Source: an uncultured Eubacteriales bacterium
GTDB taxonomy: Bacteria; Bacillota; Clostridia; Oscillospirales; Oscillospiraceae
Direction: 5' to 3'
DNA length: 21,569 bases
Assembly: GCA_900544945.1 (NCBI GenBank)
Contig: UQXG01000017.1
Span: 1-21,569, forward strand
The notes under the pieces are model-generated. The model worked only from the letters and a program-made list of their open reading frames with translations, made no database searches and was not told the DNA's origin. Shown piece by piece: positions 6,533-15,352 of this stretch; the stretch's first letter is position 1, and every line of letters begins with the position of its first letter. The position numbers were made by a program, and so were the translations under genes.

Positions 6533-7408
6533 TCAATCTTCCTTCCTGCCGTACCGCGCAAGCACGGAGCGTTCTCTATCGTTATAATCCCTGGTTCGTT
6601 CCAGGATGGTATATCCGTTTTCTTCCAGAATTCCACACACGTCGTCTGCCTGTCCGTCGCCGAACTCGAAGCACAAAAAGCCTCCGGGCTTCAAAGCCGT
6701 GCGGAAATTGGCGGCAATGTCCCGGTAGAAGTCCAGGCCGTCCTCCCCGCCGTAAAGAGCCAGGTGAGGCTCATAGTCCCGGACGCTGGGGGGAAGCTCT
6801 TCCATATCCCGGGCGCTGATATAGGGGGGATTGGAGACGATCAGATCGAATTTTCCCAGAAATGCGCTGACCGGCTTTCTGGCATCTACCTGGACACAGC
6901 GCACCCGACCGGTAAACTTATTGAGGGCCGTATTTTCCTTGGCTACGGACAGAGCGTCCAGGCTTACGTCCGCCAGGGTCACTCTGGCGTCCTTCACCCG
7001 GCTGGCAATGGCCAGGCCGATGCAGCCGCTGCCGCAGCACAAATCCAGAATCCGGGGATCCTGGTCAAGGAACAAGCCCTGCCGGATGGCAAGCTCTGTC
7101 AAGGCGCAGGTATCGTCTCTGGGAATCAGCACCTTGGGAGACACCAGCATGGGAAGGCCGTAGAATTCCCACTGCCCCAGCACATAGGCAATGGGCTCAT
7201 CCGCCAGAAGACGCCGAAGATTTTCTTCCACCTCCGCCACGATCTTTTCCCCGGCATATAAGTCCCGATCCGCCAGGAACTGCGCCTGGGTCTTGCCGGA
7301 GGCCTGACACACCAAAAGCCGTGCCAGCACGCCGGGATCCTGGGGCGGAGCCTGATGCGCCAGCGCCCGACGGGTGTCCTGATACAGATCGCCGTAGGTT
7401 TTTACCAT
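6533..7408 (-). CDS. prmC: Peptide chain release factor N5-glutamine methyltransferase
   Basis: PrmC uses S-adenosylmethionine to methylate the glutamine of the GGQ motif in release factors RF1 and RF2. The 291-residue product has a helical N-terminal substrate domain (1-75, ending PIAYVLGQWEFYG), SAM-binding motif I DLCCGSGCIG at 122-131, and the signature NPPY at 193-196 with ISARDMEELPPSVRDYEP. ATG 7408-7406 is chosen because AGGAGGG lies at 7418-7424. A longer open frame upstream is low-complexity shadow of the neighbouring gene. The start overlaps the DUF1385 stop by seven bases. PRDDT replaces the usual PRPDT-type motif, a small deviation. The usual partner prfA is not adjacent. Confidence 0.93.
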   Translation of the reverse strand: MVKTYGDLYQDTRRALAHQAPPQDPGVLARLLVCQASGKTQAQFLADRDLYAGEKIVAEVEENLRRLLADEPIAYVLGQWEFYGLPMLVSPKVLIPRDDTCALTELAIRQGLFLDQDPRILDLCCGSGCIGLAIASRVKDARVTLADVSLDALSVAKENTALNKFTGRVRCVQVDARKPVSAFLGKFDLIVSNPPYISARDMEELPPSVRDYEPHLALYGGEDGLDFYRDIAANFRTALKPGGFLCFEFGDGQADDVCGILEENGYTILERTRDYNDRERSVLARYGRKED

Positions 7409-8382
7409 CGATCCGCGCCCTCCTGCTCCGGCAGCACCGCCTCCACCGCGGCAATGCCCACCTCGATCATAGAGTCGTCCGGCTCGTTGGTGGTGAAATT
7501 CTGAAGCCACATACCGGGGGCGGTAAGGATTCTTGTAAAGCCGTTGTCGTTCCGCCCTGCCCAGCGGTTGATCTCATAGGTAATGCCCACCACCAGCGGC
7601 AGAAGCAGCAGCTTGAAAACGATCATCAGCAGCCGGTAGCCGAAACTTCCCCGGATGGTCTCCAATGCGGGCACCGCAGCCAGAAGTGCGGAGGAAGCCA
7701 CGGAGAATACCAGAATGGAAATCACCATGACCACCAGCAGAAAGCTGGTGCCGCACCGGGGATGAAGCCGGGTCTGAACCCGGACGTTTTCCACCGTCAG
7801 GGGCAGCCCCGCCTCGTAGCAGCGGATGGTCTTGTGCTCCGCGCCGTGGTAGGAAAACACCCGGCGCATTTCCTCCATCCGGGAAATCAGCAGCATATAG
7901 CCCAGGAAAATCACCATCCGGATAAGACCCTCAATGAGATTCACCCCCAGATTGCTGGTAATCCACCGGTCAAACAGGCCGCCGATGATCATGGGAAGCA
8001 GGAAAAAGAGCACAACGGACAGTCCCAGACCCATACACATGGCAATGCCCACAATGGCCTTCTGGAAGGTTTCATTGCCCAGCTTCTTTTCCAGCCACCG
8101 GTCAAACTTGGAGGGCTCCTCCTGCATTTCCTCCGGAGCCAAGTCCGCCGAGCGAAGCAGCGCCTTGATGCCCACCACCTGGGCGTCGAAAAAGTTGAAA
8201 ATACCCCGGATAAAAGGAAGATTTTTCCAGGATTTCGGAGGATTTTTCTTTCTGGGCATGGTCTCGATGTGAAGGCCCTCCTTGGTGCGCACAACGATGG
8301 CATCCTTGTCCGGACCCCGCATCATAATGCCCTCGATGAGAGCCTGACCGCCGATGGTGGTTTTGAATTTTTCCTGTGACAT
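7402..8382 (-). CDS. yqhQ: DUF1385 family membrane protein (YqhQ-like)
   Basis: The 326-residue product shows the DUF1385 signatures: GGQALIEGIMMRG at 11-23, the histidine-rich SYHGAEHKTIRCYEAG at 177-192, HPRCGTSF at 207-214, and the C-terminal PGMWLQNFTTNEPD with an amphipathic tail. Hydrophobic segments lie at about 108-135, 146-167, 213-240 and 247-268. The conserved histidines and cysteine led to the description 'predicted metal-dependent enzyme', but the reaction is unknown. In many Clostridia this gene precedes prmC and prfA, as it precedes prmC here. AAGGAGA overlapping the kinase stop is its ribosome binding site. Confidence 0.88.
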   Translation of the reverse strand: MSQEKFKTTIGGQALIEGIMMRGPDKDAIVVRTKEGLHIETMPRKKNPPKSWKNLPFIRGIFNFFDAQVVGIKALLRSADLAPEEMQEEPSKFDRWLEKKLGNETFQKAIVGIAMCMGLGLSVVLFFLLPMIIGGLFDRWITSNLGVNLIEGLIRMVIFLGYMLLISRMEEMRRVFSYHGAEHKTIRCYEAGLPLTVENVRVQTRLHPRCGTSFLLVVMVISILVFSVASSALLAAVPALETIRGSFGYRLLMIVFKLLLLPLVVGITYEINRWAGRNDNGFTRILTAPGMWLQNFTTNEPDDSMIEVGIAAVEAVLPEQEGADRW

Positions 8383-8391
8383 GGTTTCTCC

Positions 8392-9819
8392 TTAGTGGGC
8401 GCCGGGCAGGCGAACCGTCACCAGCGTGCCGCCGCCCTCCGCGTTTTCCAGGGTCAAAGTGCCGCCGTGCATCTCCACGATCTCGTCGCAGACCGCAAGG
8501 CCGATGCCGGTACCCCGGACGCTGGAACTGCCCTTGTAAAATTTCTTCTTCACCAGAGGAAGCTCGTCCTCCGGGATACCCGGGCCATAGTCCCGGATCC
8601 GGACGACCACCTGGTCGTCCTCATAGTGCATGGAGGTTTCAATCCGCTTGCCGGAGCCTCCGTGCTTGGCCGCATTGTCCAGGATATTCAGGAATACCTG
8701 ACGCATCCGCTGGGGATCGCAGGGAATTTCCGGAATGTCCTCGTCGCTTTCCTGGTAAACCAGCTCAATGCCGTCCTGAGCCAGCCGGCTGCCGTACATG
8801 AACACCGTGTCCTCATATTCCGAGCGCAAATCGGTCATTTCCACGGCCAGGGTCATCCGGCCGTCCTGCATCCGGGTAAAGTCCAGAAGATCCATGACCA
8901 TTTCCGTCAGCCGCTTGGCCTCGCTGGAAATGATTTTCAGACCCTGCCGGGTGTCCGCGTCCATGTTTTCATCGGCAAGGAGGGTCTCGCTCCAGCCGTT
9001 GATGACGGTCAGGGGCGTGCGCAGCTCATGGGAAAGCTGGGAAATAAATTCCGCCTGCATTTTCTCGTTTTGGGCGATTTTGCTGGACATTTCGTTGATG
9101 GTGTCCGCCAACGTTCCGATTTCGTCCCGATAGGGGGTTTTGATCTGAACGCCGTAGCTGCCCGCGGCGATTCTTTGCGCCTTCTCCGTAATCTCCGCCA
9201 CGGGATTCATGACGGAACGCAGATAGATGTTGCTGCTCACCAGCACCACCGCCATGACGATGGTCAGCACCGTAGCGCTGACCAGAGCCACCTGCAAAAT
9301 CTGGGCATCCACCTTCCGGGTGGAGGTGACATAGCGCAGAACGCCGATGACCTGACCGTTACTGTAGATTACGGGACTGGATACCGCCATGACCCGCTCG
9401 CCGGTGTTCTCGTCCTTGCCCAGAAAGGGTTCGGCGGAACGGCTTTCCACTGCCTTGGCAATTTCCGAGGTAGCCGGACTTTTTCCTGCCCACTGACCAT
9501 AGGATGAGGCGATGAGATCGCCCTCCCGGCTGATAAATTGCAGCTCGATGGTATCCTTGTCGTCAAAGGTCTGGGTGTAGGTAATACAGGACTGGTAGTA
9601 TTCGTTGTAGGTCTGGTCAATATAGGCGGCAAAAAAATCCGTGGTGGATTTGGCACGGTGCTTCAGATCCGATTCCATATTGGAATAGTAATAGGCGGCG
9701 AAGGCGGCGGTGATTGCCATGACGCACACCAGTCCCAGAGCCACGACCACACTGGCGGTATTCCGAAGCCATCGCCTGCGCAGGCCGCCGATGTTGCCCA
9801 TCGATTTGAAGTCTATCAC
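8392..9819 (-). CDS. Two-component sensor histidine kinase
   Basis: The 475-residue kinase has a membrane segment at about 21-45, an extracytoplasmic sensor domain of about 130 residues (46-173, with a Cache/PAS-like ISREGDLIAS and VSSPVIYSNGQVIGVL), and a second membrane segment at 174-200. A HAMP linker follows at 201-252. The HisKA phosphoacceptor is H264 in QLSHELRTPLT, and the ATPase domain has N378-N382 (NILDNAAKH), DYGPGIP and GTGIGLAVC. It should phosphorylate the response regulator encoded three bases upstream. The GTG start at 9819 is the longest choice; ATG at residue 7 is possible. Ligand unknown. The architecture is PhoR/ResE-like, but the sensor domain does not let me name it. 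Confidence 0.93.
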   Translation of the reverse strand: MIDFKSMGNIGGLRRRWLRNTASVVVALGLVCVMAITAAFAAYYYSNMESDLKHRAKSTTDFFAAYIDQTYNEYYQSCITYTQTFDDKDTIELQFISREGDLIASSYGQWAGKSPATSEIAKAVESRSAEPFLGKDENTGERVMAVSSPVIYSNGQVIGVLRYVTSTRKVDAQILQVALVSATVLTIVMAVVLVSSNIYLRSVMNPVAEITEKAQRIAAGSYGVQIKTPYRDEIGTLADTINEMSSKIAQNEKMQAEFISQLSHELRTPLTVINGWSETLLADENMDADTRQGLKIISSEAKRLTEMVMDLLDFTRMQDGRMTLAVEMTDLRSEYEDTVFMYGSRLAQDGIELVYQESDEDIPEIPCDPQRMRQVFLNILDNAAKHGGSGKRIETSMHYEDDQVVVRIRDYGPGIPEDELPLVKKKFYKGSSSVRGTGIGLAVCDEIVEMHGGTLTLENAEGGGTLVTVRLPGAH

Positions 9820-9822
9820 CCT

Positions 9823-10512
9823 TTATGCGCCCCACTTATAGCCCAGACCCCATACGGTGGTAATGTAGGTGGGGTTGGCGGTATCGTCCTCGATCTTGAT
9901 GCGCAGACGGCGAATATTCACGTCCACAATCTTCAGCTCGCCCTCATAGTCCCGTCCCCAGACTGCGGACATGATGTCCTCCCGGGACAGGGCTCTGCCG
10001 GGGTTCTGCATAAACAGCTTCAAAATGGCATACTCCACCTGAGTCAGCCGGATCCGGTTGCCGTTTTTCTCCAGAGTGTGGTTCCGGGTGTTCATCACAA
10101 AGGGGCCCTGGGTCAGCAGTTCCGAGCTGGCGTTGGTATCTCCGCCGATCCGGCGGTAAAGCGCGTCAATCCGGGCGGTCAGCTCCGCCGGAGAGAATGG
10201 CTTGGTCACATAGTCGTCGGCACCGGTCATGAGCCCGGTTACCTTGTCCATCTCCTGGGTACGGGCGGTGAGCATCACTACGCCCATCTGCTTGTTGGTG
10301 GCCCGAATCCGACGGCAGACCTCGAAGCCGTCCATGTCCCCGGGAACCATAATATCCAGAATGGCCACCCCCACATCCGGGTTGGCGGCAATGGCATCCA
10401 GGGCCTGCTGGCCGTCTCCGGCCTCGATCACGTCATAGCCGGCCCGCTTCAGATTGATGACCACAAAGCTGCGGATATTCAGCTCGTCTTCCATAATCAG
10501 AACTTTTTTCAT
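9823..10512 (-). CDS. OmpR/PhoB-family response regulator
   Basis: The 229-residue product has a receiver domain (1-120) with acidic pocket E8-D9, phosphoacceptor D53 in AILDIMVPGD, T82 (MLTART) and K104 (YVTKPFSPAEL). A winged-helix DNA-binding domain (about 130-228) includes LTQVEYAILKLFMQNPGRALSREDI and ends TYITTVWGLGYKW. The short insert VPGDMDGFEVC after D53 is typical of one subgroup. AGAGG precedes the ATG. The gene starts 13 bases after the lipoprotein stop and ends three bases before the kinase, so the three form one translational block. Target genes are not apparent. Confidence 0.95.
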   Translation of the reverse strand: MKKVLIMEDELNIRSFVVINLKRAGYDVIEAGDGQQALDAIAANPDVGVAILDIMVPGDMDGFEVCRRIRATNKQMGVVMLTARTQEMDKVTGLMTGADDYVTKPFSPAELTARIDALYRRIGGDTNASSELLTQGPFVMNTRNHTLEKNGNRIRLTQVEYAILKLFMQNPGRALSREDIMSAVWGRDYEGELKIVDVNIRRLRIKIEDDTANPTYITTVWGLGYKWGA

Positions 10513-10525
10513 ATGCTACCTCTTT

Positions 10526-11845
10526 TCAAGTTTCGTCTGTCTGCCAGTCCTGGCGGATCAGACGGAAGCCCTCAATCAGGCTGTTTTCCGTAATGCCGTA
10601 CTCCGGCGCGGCCTCCTCCAGCTGGGCCGCATAGGCAACGCCCTCCGCCCGGCTCAACACGAACCGGCCTTGAGCCGCCGCCAGAGCGTCCCGGTCCGTG
10701 CCGGTAAAGACATAGACCGTAAAGAGGGGCTGGGTCTTCTTGTAGGATTCGTCCCAGAGAAGGAACCGGTACTGGCCCTGGCTCTGCTCCACCGTCACCC
10801 GGCTGGCCCAGACGCTGCTCAGCGGCAGATACCAGCCGCCGGGGTAATTGTGGAAGGTATAGAGCTTATCGATCTCCCAGCCGTCGGAGTCCATGGAGTA
10901 CCAGCGAAGCAGGAATTTCTGATCGCCGTCCCGCCAGTTGGTCGCCGCCTTCATGGAAATAAGACTGGGCAGCTCCAGCACTCCGTCGGAGTCGATGTCC
11001 TCGGCGTAGACGTAGTAATTCAGGAGCGTTCCCACGCTGGTATCGGACTCGGCGGAATAGGAAATATTGGTAAATACCCCCTGACGCATGGCAAAAATAT
11101 CCGTCACAATGGTGTTGTCCTCAGAGGAGCTGGTGACAAATACCGCATTGTTTCCGTCCTGAAGTCTGCCGGTGGTAATCCGGCGGATCCGGGAGGTATG
11201 CTCGGATAGTTCCGTCTCCACAGAGCGGACAATCTGCCCCTTATCATAGCCGTAGAGCACGGCCATGCCCCGCTGGGTCTCCTCCTCCCCGGGGCGCAGA
11301 ACCATCAGTTCGCTCTTGTCGCCGCTGAGCTGGCAGGGAAGCATTTTGCTGTAGCTGTTCAGAAGCAGCAGCTCCGCGCTGCCGCCGTGGAAGCTGTACA
11401 CCGCCACATTGCGCAGCACCCGCTCGCTGACCTGGATGCCCACCACCAGCTCCAATCCGGGCTGGTCGTCAAAGGCCATATATTCCACCTGGTCGAAGGC
11501 CTGGCCGTTGAAGCCGATGGTATCCAGCACCCGGCACTTTCCCGTCTCATCCTGCTGGAAAATCAGCACCTGCAAGGGCTTTTCCGTGGCACCCTTGGCA
11601 AAAACCAGGTATTCGTCCAGGCCGTCGCCGTTCAGATCCGCCGTCTGCACCGTCTGCTGATTCTCGCCGGACTGGGGAGAGGAATAGGTCATGCCGTACA
11701 TGGCCGTATCAATGGCTGCCTGAAGCTCCCGGAATTCCTCGGAACGCTTGGGCAGGGCGTACATTTCCTCCACGGTTCGCAGGGCGCAGCCGGTCAGGAG
11801 CATTGCCGCCAGAGCCGCGGCAAGGAACACAAACCGCTTTTTCAC
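10526..11845 (-). CDS. Lipoprotein with calcium-loop-like repeats, probable accessory to the two-component system
   Basis: The 439-residue product starts MKKRFVFLAAALAAMLLTGC: a signal peptide with lipobox LTGC and lipidated C20, so it is anchored outside the membrane. The mature part holds DLNGDG followed by LDEYLVF at 70-81 and DIDSDG followed by VLELPSLI at 283-297, like FG-GAP/VCBS loops in beta-propeller proteins. GTG 11845-11843 is the best start, with AAAGGAG at 11854-11860 eight bases upstream; a TTG further up overlaps that site. It directly precedes the response regulator (13 bases) and kinase, suggesting it senses or presents an envelope signal. I do not recognise a named family, and the function is inferred from context. 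Confidence 0.75.
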   Translation of the reverse strand: MKKRFVFLAAALAAMLLTGCALRTVEEMYALPKRSEEFRELQAAIDTAMYGMTYSSPQSGENQQTVQTADLNGDGLDEYLVFAKGATEKPLQVLIFQQDETGKCRVLDTIGFNGQAFDQVEYMAFDDQPGLELVVGIQVSERVLRNVAVYSFHGGSAELLLLNSYSKMLPCQLSGDKSELMVLRPGEEETQRGMAVLYGYDKGQIVRSVETELSEHTSRIRRITTGRLQDGNNAVFVTSSSEDNTIVTDIFAMRQGVFTNISYSAESDTSVGTLLNYYVYAEDIDSDGVLELPSLISMKAATNWRDGDQKFLLRWYSMDSDGWEIDKLYTFHNYPGGWYLPLSSVWASRVTVEQSQGQYRFLLWDESYKKTQPLFTVYVFTGTDRDALAAAQGRFVLSRAEGVAYAAQLEEAAPEYGITENSLIEGFRLIRQDWQTDET

Positions 11846-11869
11846 GGCATCCACTCCTTTCAAATTTAC

Positions 11870-11878
11870 ACTATATCA
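11870..11878 (-). promoter_or_regulatory. Possible extended -10 promoter before the lipoprotein gene
   Basis: In the 54-base gap after dnaE the minus strand reads TGATATAGT, an extended -10 form (hexamer TATAGT at 11870-11875). The -35 region is poor. It is the only sizeable gap within the twelve-gene block, so an internal promoter here would let the sensing unit and downstream genes be expressed apart from murB-whiA-dnaE. Confidence 0.4.
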
Positions 11879-11899
11879 CAAATTCATCAAAAAAGGAAG

Positions 11900-14800
11900 C
11901 TATTTCACCACAACATTTCCGTCGCCCAGCTGCTTTTTCAGCTCCTGAAGCATGGGCTCGGCAAGCGCCGCCCGGGCACCCCGGCGGGCGCCGGTGTCGG
12001 CAAAATACAGCACGACCCCGTTTTCTCCCGGGAACATATTGACAATGGCGCGAATCTTGGGGTACAGCCGCCCTTCCTCCCCGGGAAGCCGGAGATAAAG
12101 GGTGCCTTTTCTGGGGGGCGCTTTGGGGGCAGGCTCCCGGTCGGGATTTTCCGCATAATCGGAAATGGGACGGGCCCGGTTCACCACGATCTGAGGTTCC
12201 TTGTCATCCCGCAAAGAAAGCCGACCGGTGATGACCACGGCAGCCCCCTCCTTCAGGTAGCCGCCATACTGGCTGAGAACGTTGGAGAAAGCCAGCATTT
12301 CCATGGCTCCGGTGTCGTCCTCCACGGTCAGGTAGGCCATGACGGAATTGTTCCGGGTGGTCTTCATTTTCAGGCTCTGGACGATGCCCGCCACGCTGAC
12401 AATCTGATCGTCCTCAAAATGGGCATCCTCGTCCAGCAGGCTTCCGATGCGCATGACATGGGTATTTTTCAGGGACTCCCGGTAGTCGTCCATAGGATGA
12501 CCGGAAATGTAAATGCCCATGGTCTCCTTTTCCAGAGCCAGCAGCTCGGGCTTTCGCATTTCGTTCAGCTTGGGGATGGGAATTCGGGCGGCAGCATCGT
12601 TTTCCTCCAGCATTCCGAAGAGCCCCATCTGTCCCTCCAGATTCTTTTTCCGGGAATCGGCAATGGAATCCATCATGCTGTCGTAAACTGCCAGCAGCTC
12701 GCTGCGGTGGTTGCCGAAGCAGTCCGCCGCGCCGCACTTGATGAAATTCTCCACCGCCCGCTTGTTCAGCTCCCCTTCCCCCATCCGCTGGATGAAGTCC
12801 TCCAGGGATTGGAAGGGGCCGCCTTCCTCCCGCTTTTTCACCATGGTTCGGATCAGACCCCGGCCTACGTTTTTCACCGCGCCCAGACCAAAGCGGATGG
12901 CATCGCCTTCCACGGTGAAGTGATCCTCGGAATGGTTCAGATCCGGGGGCAGCACGGCAATGCCCAGCTCCTTGCACTCGGCAATGTAGCCCGCGATCTT
13001 CCCGGCGGAATCCAGCACCGAGGTCATCAGCGCCGCCATATACTGCCGGGGATAGTGGCACTTCAGGTAGGCCGTCTGATAGGACACGACGGCGTAGCAC
13101 ACCGCATGAGCCTTGTTGAAGGCATAGTTGGCAAAATCCACAATTTCGTCGTAAATGGACTGCGCCACCGCTTCGGCAATTCCGTGGCCGATGCAGCCGG
13201 GAATATTCTGCTCCGGGTCGCCGTAGACGAAAACCTTCCGCTCGGCCTCGATGACCTTCATTTTCTTCTTGGAAATGGCCCGGCGGATGTTATCCGCCTG
13301 CCCCATGGTATAGCCGCCCAGGCTTCGGAAAATCTCAATGACCTGCTCCTGGTAGACGATGCAGCCGTAGGTGACCTTCAGAATCGGCTCCAGCATGGGG
13401 GTCTTATAGGTGACCTTCCGGGAGTCCAGCTTGTTGGCGATGAACCGGGGAATGGAATCCATAGGGCCCGGCCGGTACAGGGCTACGATAGCGGTGATAT
13501 CTTCAATGGAGCTGGGCTTCATGTTGACACACACACCGGTCATGCCCGCCGACTCCAGCTGAAACACGCCCTGGGTCTTGCCCTCGGCCAGCATGGCAAA
13601 GGTCTCGGCATCGTCATCCGGAATATTGCGCATGGCAAAATCCGGGCTGATTCTGCGAATCTGCTTTTCCGCGTCGTCGATGACCGTCAGGTTCCGCAGA
13701 CCCAGAAAGTCCATTTTCAGCAGACCCAGCTCCTCGATGGTGGTCATGGTGTACTGGGTGACCACGGTCTCATCGTTGCAGGAAAGGGGCACATAGGTAT
13801 ACACCGGGTCGGCGGTAATCACCACGCCGGCGGCGTGGGTGGAGGAATTTCGGGGCATCCCCTCCAGAGACCGGGCGGTGTCGATGAGGGTTTTCACTCT
13901 GGGGTCGCCCTCGTACATTTCTTTCAGCTTTGGGCTGGTATCCAAAGCCTCCTGCAAAGTGATATGAGGGGTAGAGGGAACCAGCTTGGCAACCACGTCG
14001 GTCTCGGCATAGGTAAAATTCAATGCCCGGCCCACGTCCCGGATGGCGCCCCGGGCGGCCATGGTGCCGAAGGTGGCGATCTGAGCCACATGATCGGTGC
14101 CATACTTGCGCATGACATACTCAATGACCTCCGGCCGCCGCTCCTGACAGAAATCCGTATCGAAATCCGGCATACTCACCCGTTCCGGGTTCAGGAACCG
14201 CTCGAAAATCAGGGCGTACTTCATGGGATCCACTTCCGTGATGTGCATACAGTAGGCAGCAATGGAGCCGGCACCGGAGCCACGGCCTGGGCCGACCGGG
14301 ATTCCCTGCTCCTTGGCGTAGCGGATAAAGTCCCAGACAATCAGGTAGTAGTTGACATAACCCATGGAGCTGATGACGCTGATCTCATACTCCAAACGGT
14401 CTTTATATTCCTTGGGCTCCTGGGGATACCGCTCCTGAAAACCCTTATAGCAAAGCTCCCGGAAATAGCCCTCGTTGGTGTAGCCCTCAGGCACCGGGAA
14501 GGCCGGCAGGTGGTACTCGTGGAAGGTAAATTCCAGGTTGCATCGATCGGCGATTTTTACCGTATTTTCAAAGGCCTCGTCAAGCCCCGGAAACAGGGTG
14601 CGAAGCTCTTCCTCGCTTTTGACGTAGAATTCCTGGGTCTGGAATTTCATCCGGTTCTGGTCGTCCACGGTTTTGCCCGTCTGGATGCAAAGAAGCACAT
14701 CCTGCATTTTGGCGTCCTCTTTGCGCAGATAGTGGGCATCGTTGGTGACGACCATGGGAAGCCCCGTCTCCCGGGACAGCCGCTGAATGCCCTGGTTCAC

Positions 14801-15352
14801 GGGACGCTGCTCGTCAATGCCGTGATCCTGAAGCTCCAGAAAGAAGTTTCCCTCGCCGAAAATCCGGGACAGCTCAAGGGCATACGCCTTGGCCCCCTCG
14901 TAGTCCTCCCCCATCAGGTGTTGGGGAATGGCACCGGCAAGGCAGGCGGACAGGGCAATCAGCCCCTCGTGGTACTGCTTCAGCAGGGCCAGGTCTACTC
15001 TGGGCTTGCCGTAAAAGCCATGGATAAAGGCCTCGGAAACCAGATAGCACAGGTTTTCATAGCCCTTCCGGTTCTCGCACAGCAGCACCAGATGATAGGG
15101 GTCGTTATCCTGGCCGTGAACCCGGTCGGTCATGCCCCGGCGGGCAACGTAGACCTCGCAGCCGATGATGGGCTTGATGCCCGCGGCCTTGGCGGCCTTG
15201 TAAAAATCGATGCAACCGTACATGACCCCGTGGTCGGTGATGGCCACGGCGGTCTGCCCGACCTCCTTCACCCGACCCATCAGGCCGTCGATCCGGCAGG
15301 CACCGTCCAGCAGGCTGTACTCCGTATGCAGATGCAGGTGGACAAAACTCAT
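11900..15352 (-). CDS. dnaE: DNA polymerase III subunit alpha (DnaE)
   Basis: DnaE is a C-family replicative polymerase. The 1150-residue product starts MSFVHLHLHTEYSLLDG, the first metal-binding motif of the PHP domain. The polymerase palm carries VGPGRGSGAGS at 353-363 and the catalytic PDFDTDF at 395-401, with LLKMDFLGLRNL further on. A tandem helix-hairpin-helix and fingers region follows, then an OB-fold (VSVAGIVQSLKMKTTRN to ITGRLSLRDD) and a C-terminal domain ending GNVVVK. Without a proofreading exonuclease insert it is DnaE type rather than PolC. The start overlaps the whiA stop as ATGA, and GAAGGAGG lies at 15360-15367, seven bases upstream. A longer frame to 15607 is only antisense-like extension into whiA. 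Confidence 0.97.
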   Translation of the reverse strand: MSFVHLHLHTEYSLLDGACRIDGLMGRVKEVGQTAVAITDHGVMYGCIDFYKAAKAAGIKPIIGCEVYVARRGMTDRVHGQDNDPYHLVLLCENRKGYENLCYLVSEAFIHGFYGKPRVDLALLKQYHEGLIALSACLAGAIPQHLMGEDYEGAKAYALELSRIFGEGNFFLELQDHGIDEQRPVNQGIQRLSRETGLPMVVTNDAHYLRKEDAKMQDVLLCIQTGKTVDDQNRMKFQTQEFYVKSEEELRTLFPGLDEAFENTVKIADRCNLEFTFHEYHLPAFPVPEGYTNEGYFRELCYKGFQERYPQEPKEYKDRLEYEISVISSMGYVNYYLIVWDFIRYAKEQGIPVGPGRGSGAGSIAAYCMHITEVDPMKYALIFERFLNPERVSMPDFDTDFCQERRPEVIEYVMRKYGTDHVAQIATFGTMAARGAIRDVGRALNFTYAETDVVAKLVPSTPHITLQEALDTSPKLKEMYEGDPRVKTLIDTARSLEGMPRNSSTHAAGVVITADPVYTYVPLSCNDETVVTQYTMTTIEELGLLKMDFLGLRNLTVIDDAEKQIRRISPDFAMRNIPDDDAETFAMLAEGKTQGVFQLESAGMTGVCVNMKPSSIEDITAIVALYRPGPMDSIPRFIANKLDSRKVTYKTPMLEPILKVTYGCIVYQEQVIEIFRSLGGYTMGQADNIRRAISKKKMKVIEAERKVFVYGDPEQNIPGCIGHGIAEAVAQSIYDEIVDFANYAFNKAHAVCYAVVSYQTAYLKCHYPRQYMAALMTSVLDSAGKIAGYIAECKELGIAVLPPDLNHSEDHFTVEGDAIRFGLGAVKNVGRGLIRTMVKKREEGGPFQSLEDFIQRMGEGELNKRAVENFIKCGAADCFGNHRSELLAVYDSMMDSIADSRKKNLEGQMGLFGMLEENDAAARIPIPKLNEMRKPELLALEKETMGIYISGHPMDDYRESLKNTHVMRIGSLLDEDAHFEDDQIVSVAGIVQSLKMKTTRNNSVMAYLTVEDDTGAMEMLAFSNVLSQYGGYLKEGAAVVITGRLSLRDDKEPQIVVNRARPISDYAENPDREPAPKAPPRKGTLYLRLPGEEGRLYPKIRAIVNMFPGENGVVLYFADTGARRGARAALAEPMLQELKKQLGDGNVVVK

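Noticed and set aside
7409..7510. N-terminal extension of prmC to 7510
   Set aside because: The added residues are low-complexity and overlap DUF1385 coding sequence; the ATG at 7408 has AGGAGGG at the right distance and gives the family's normal N-terminus.
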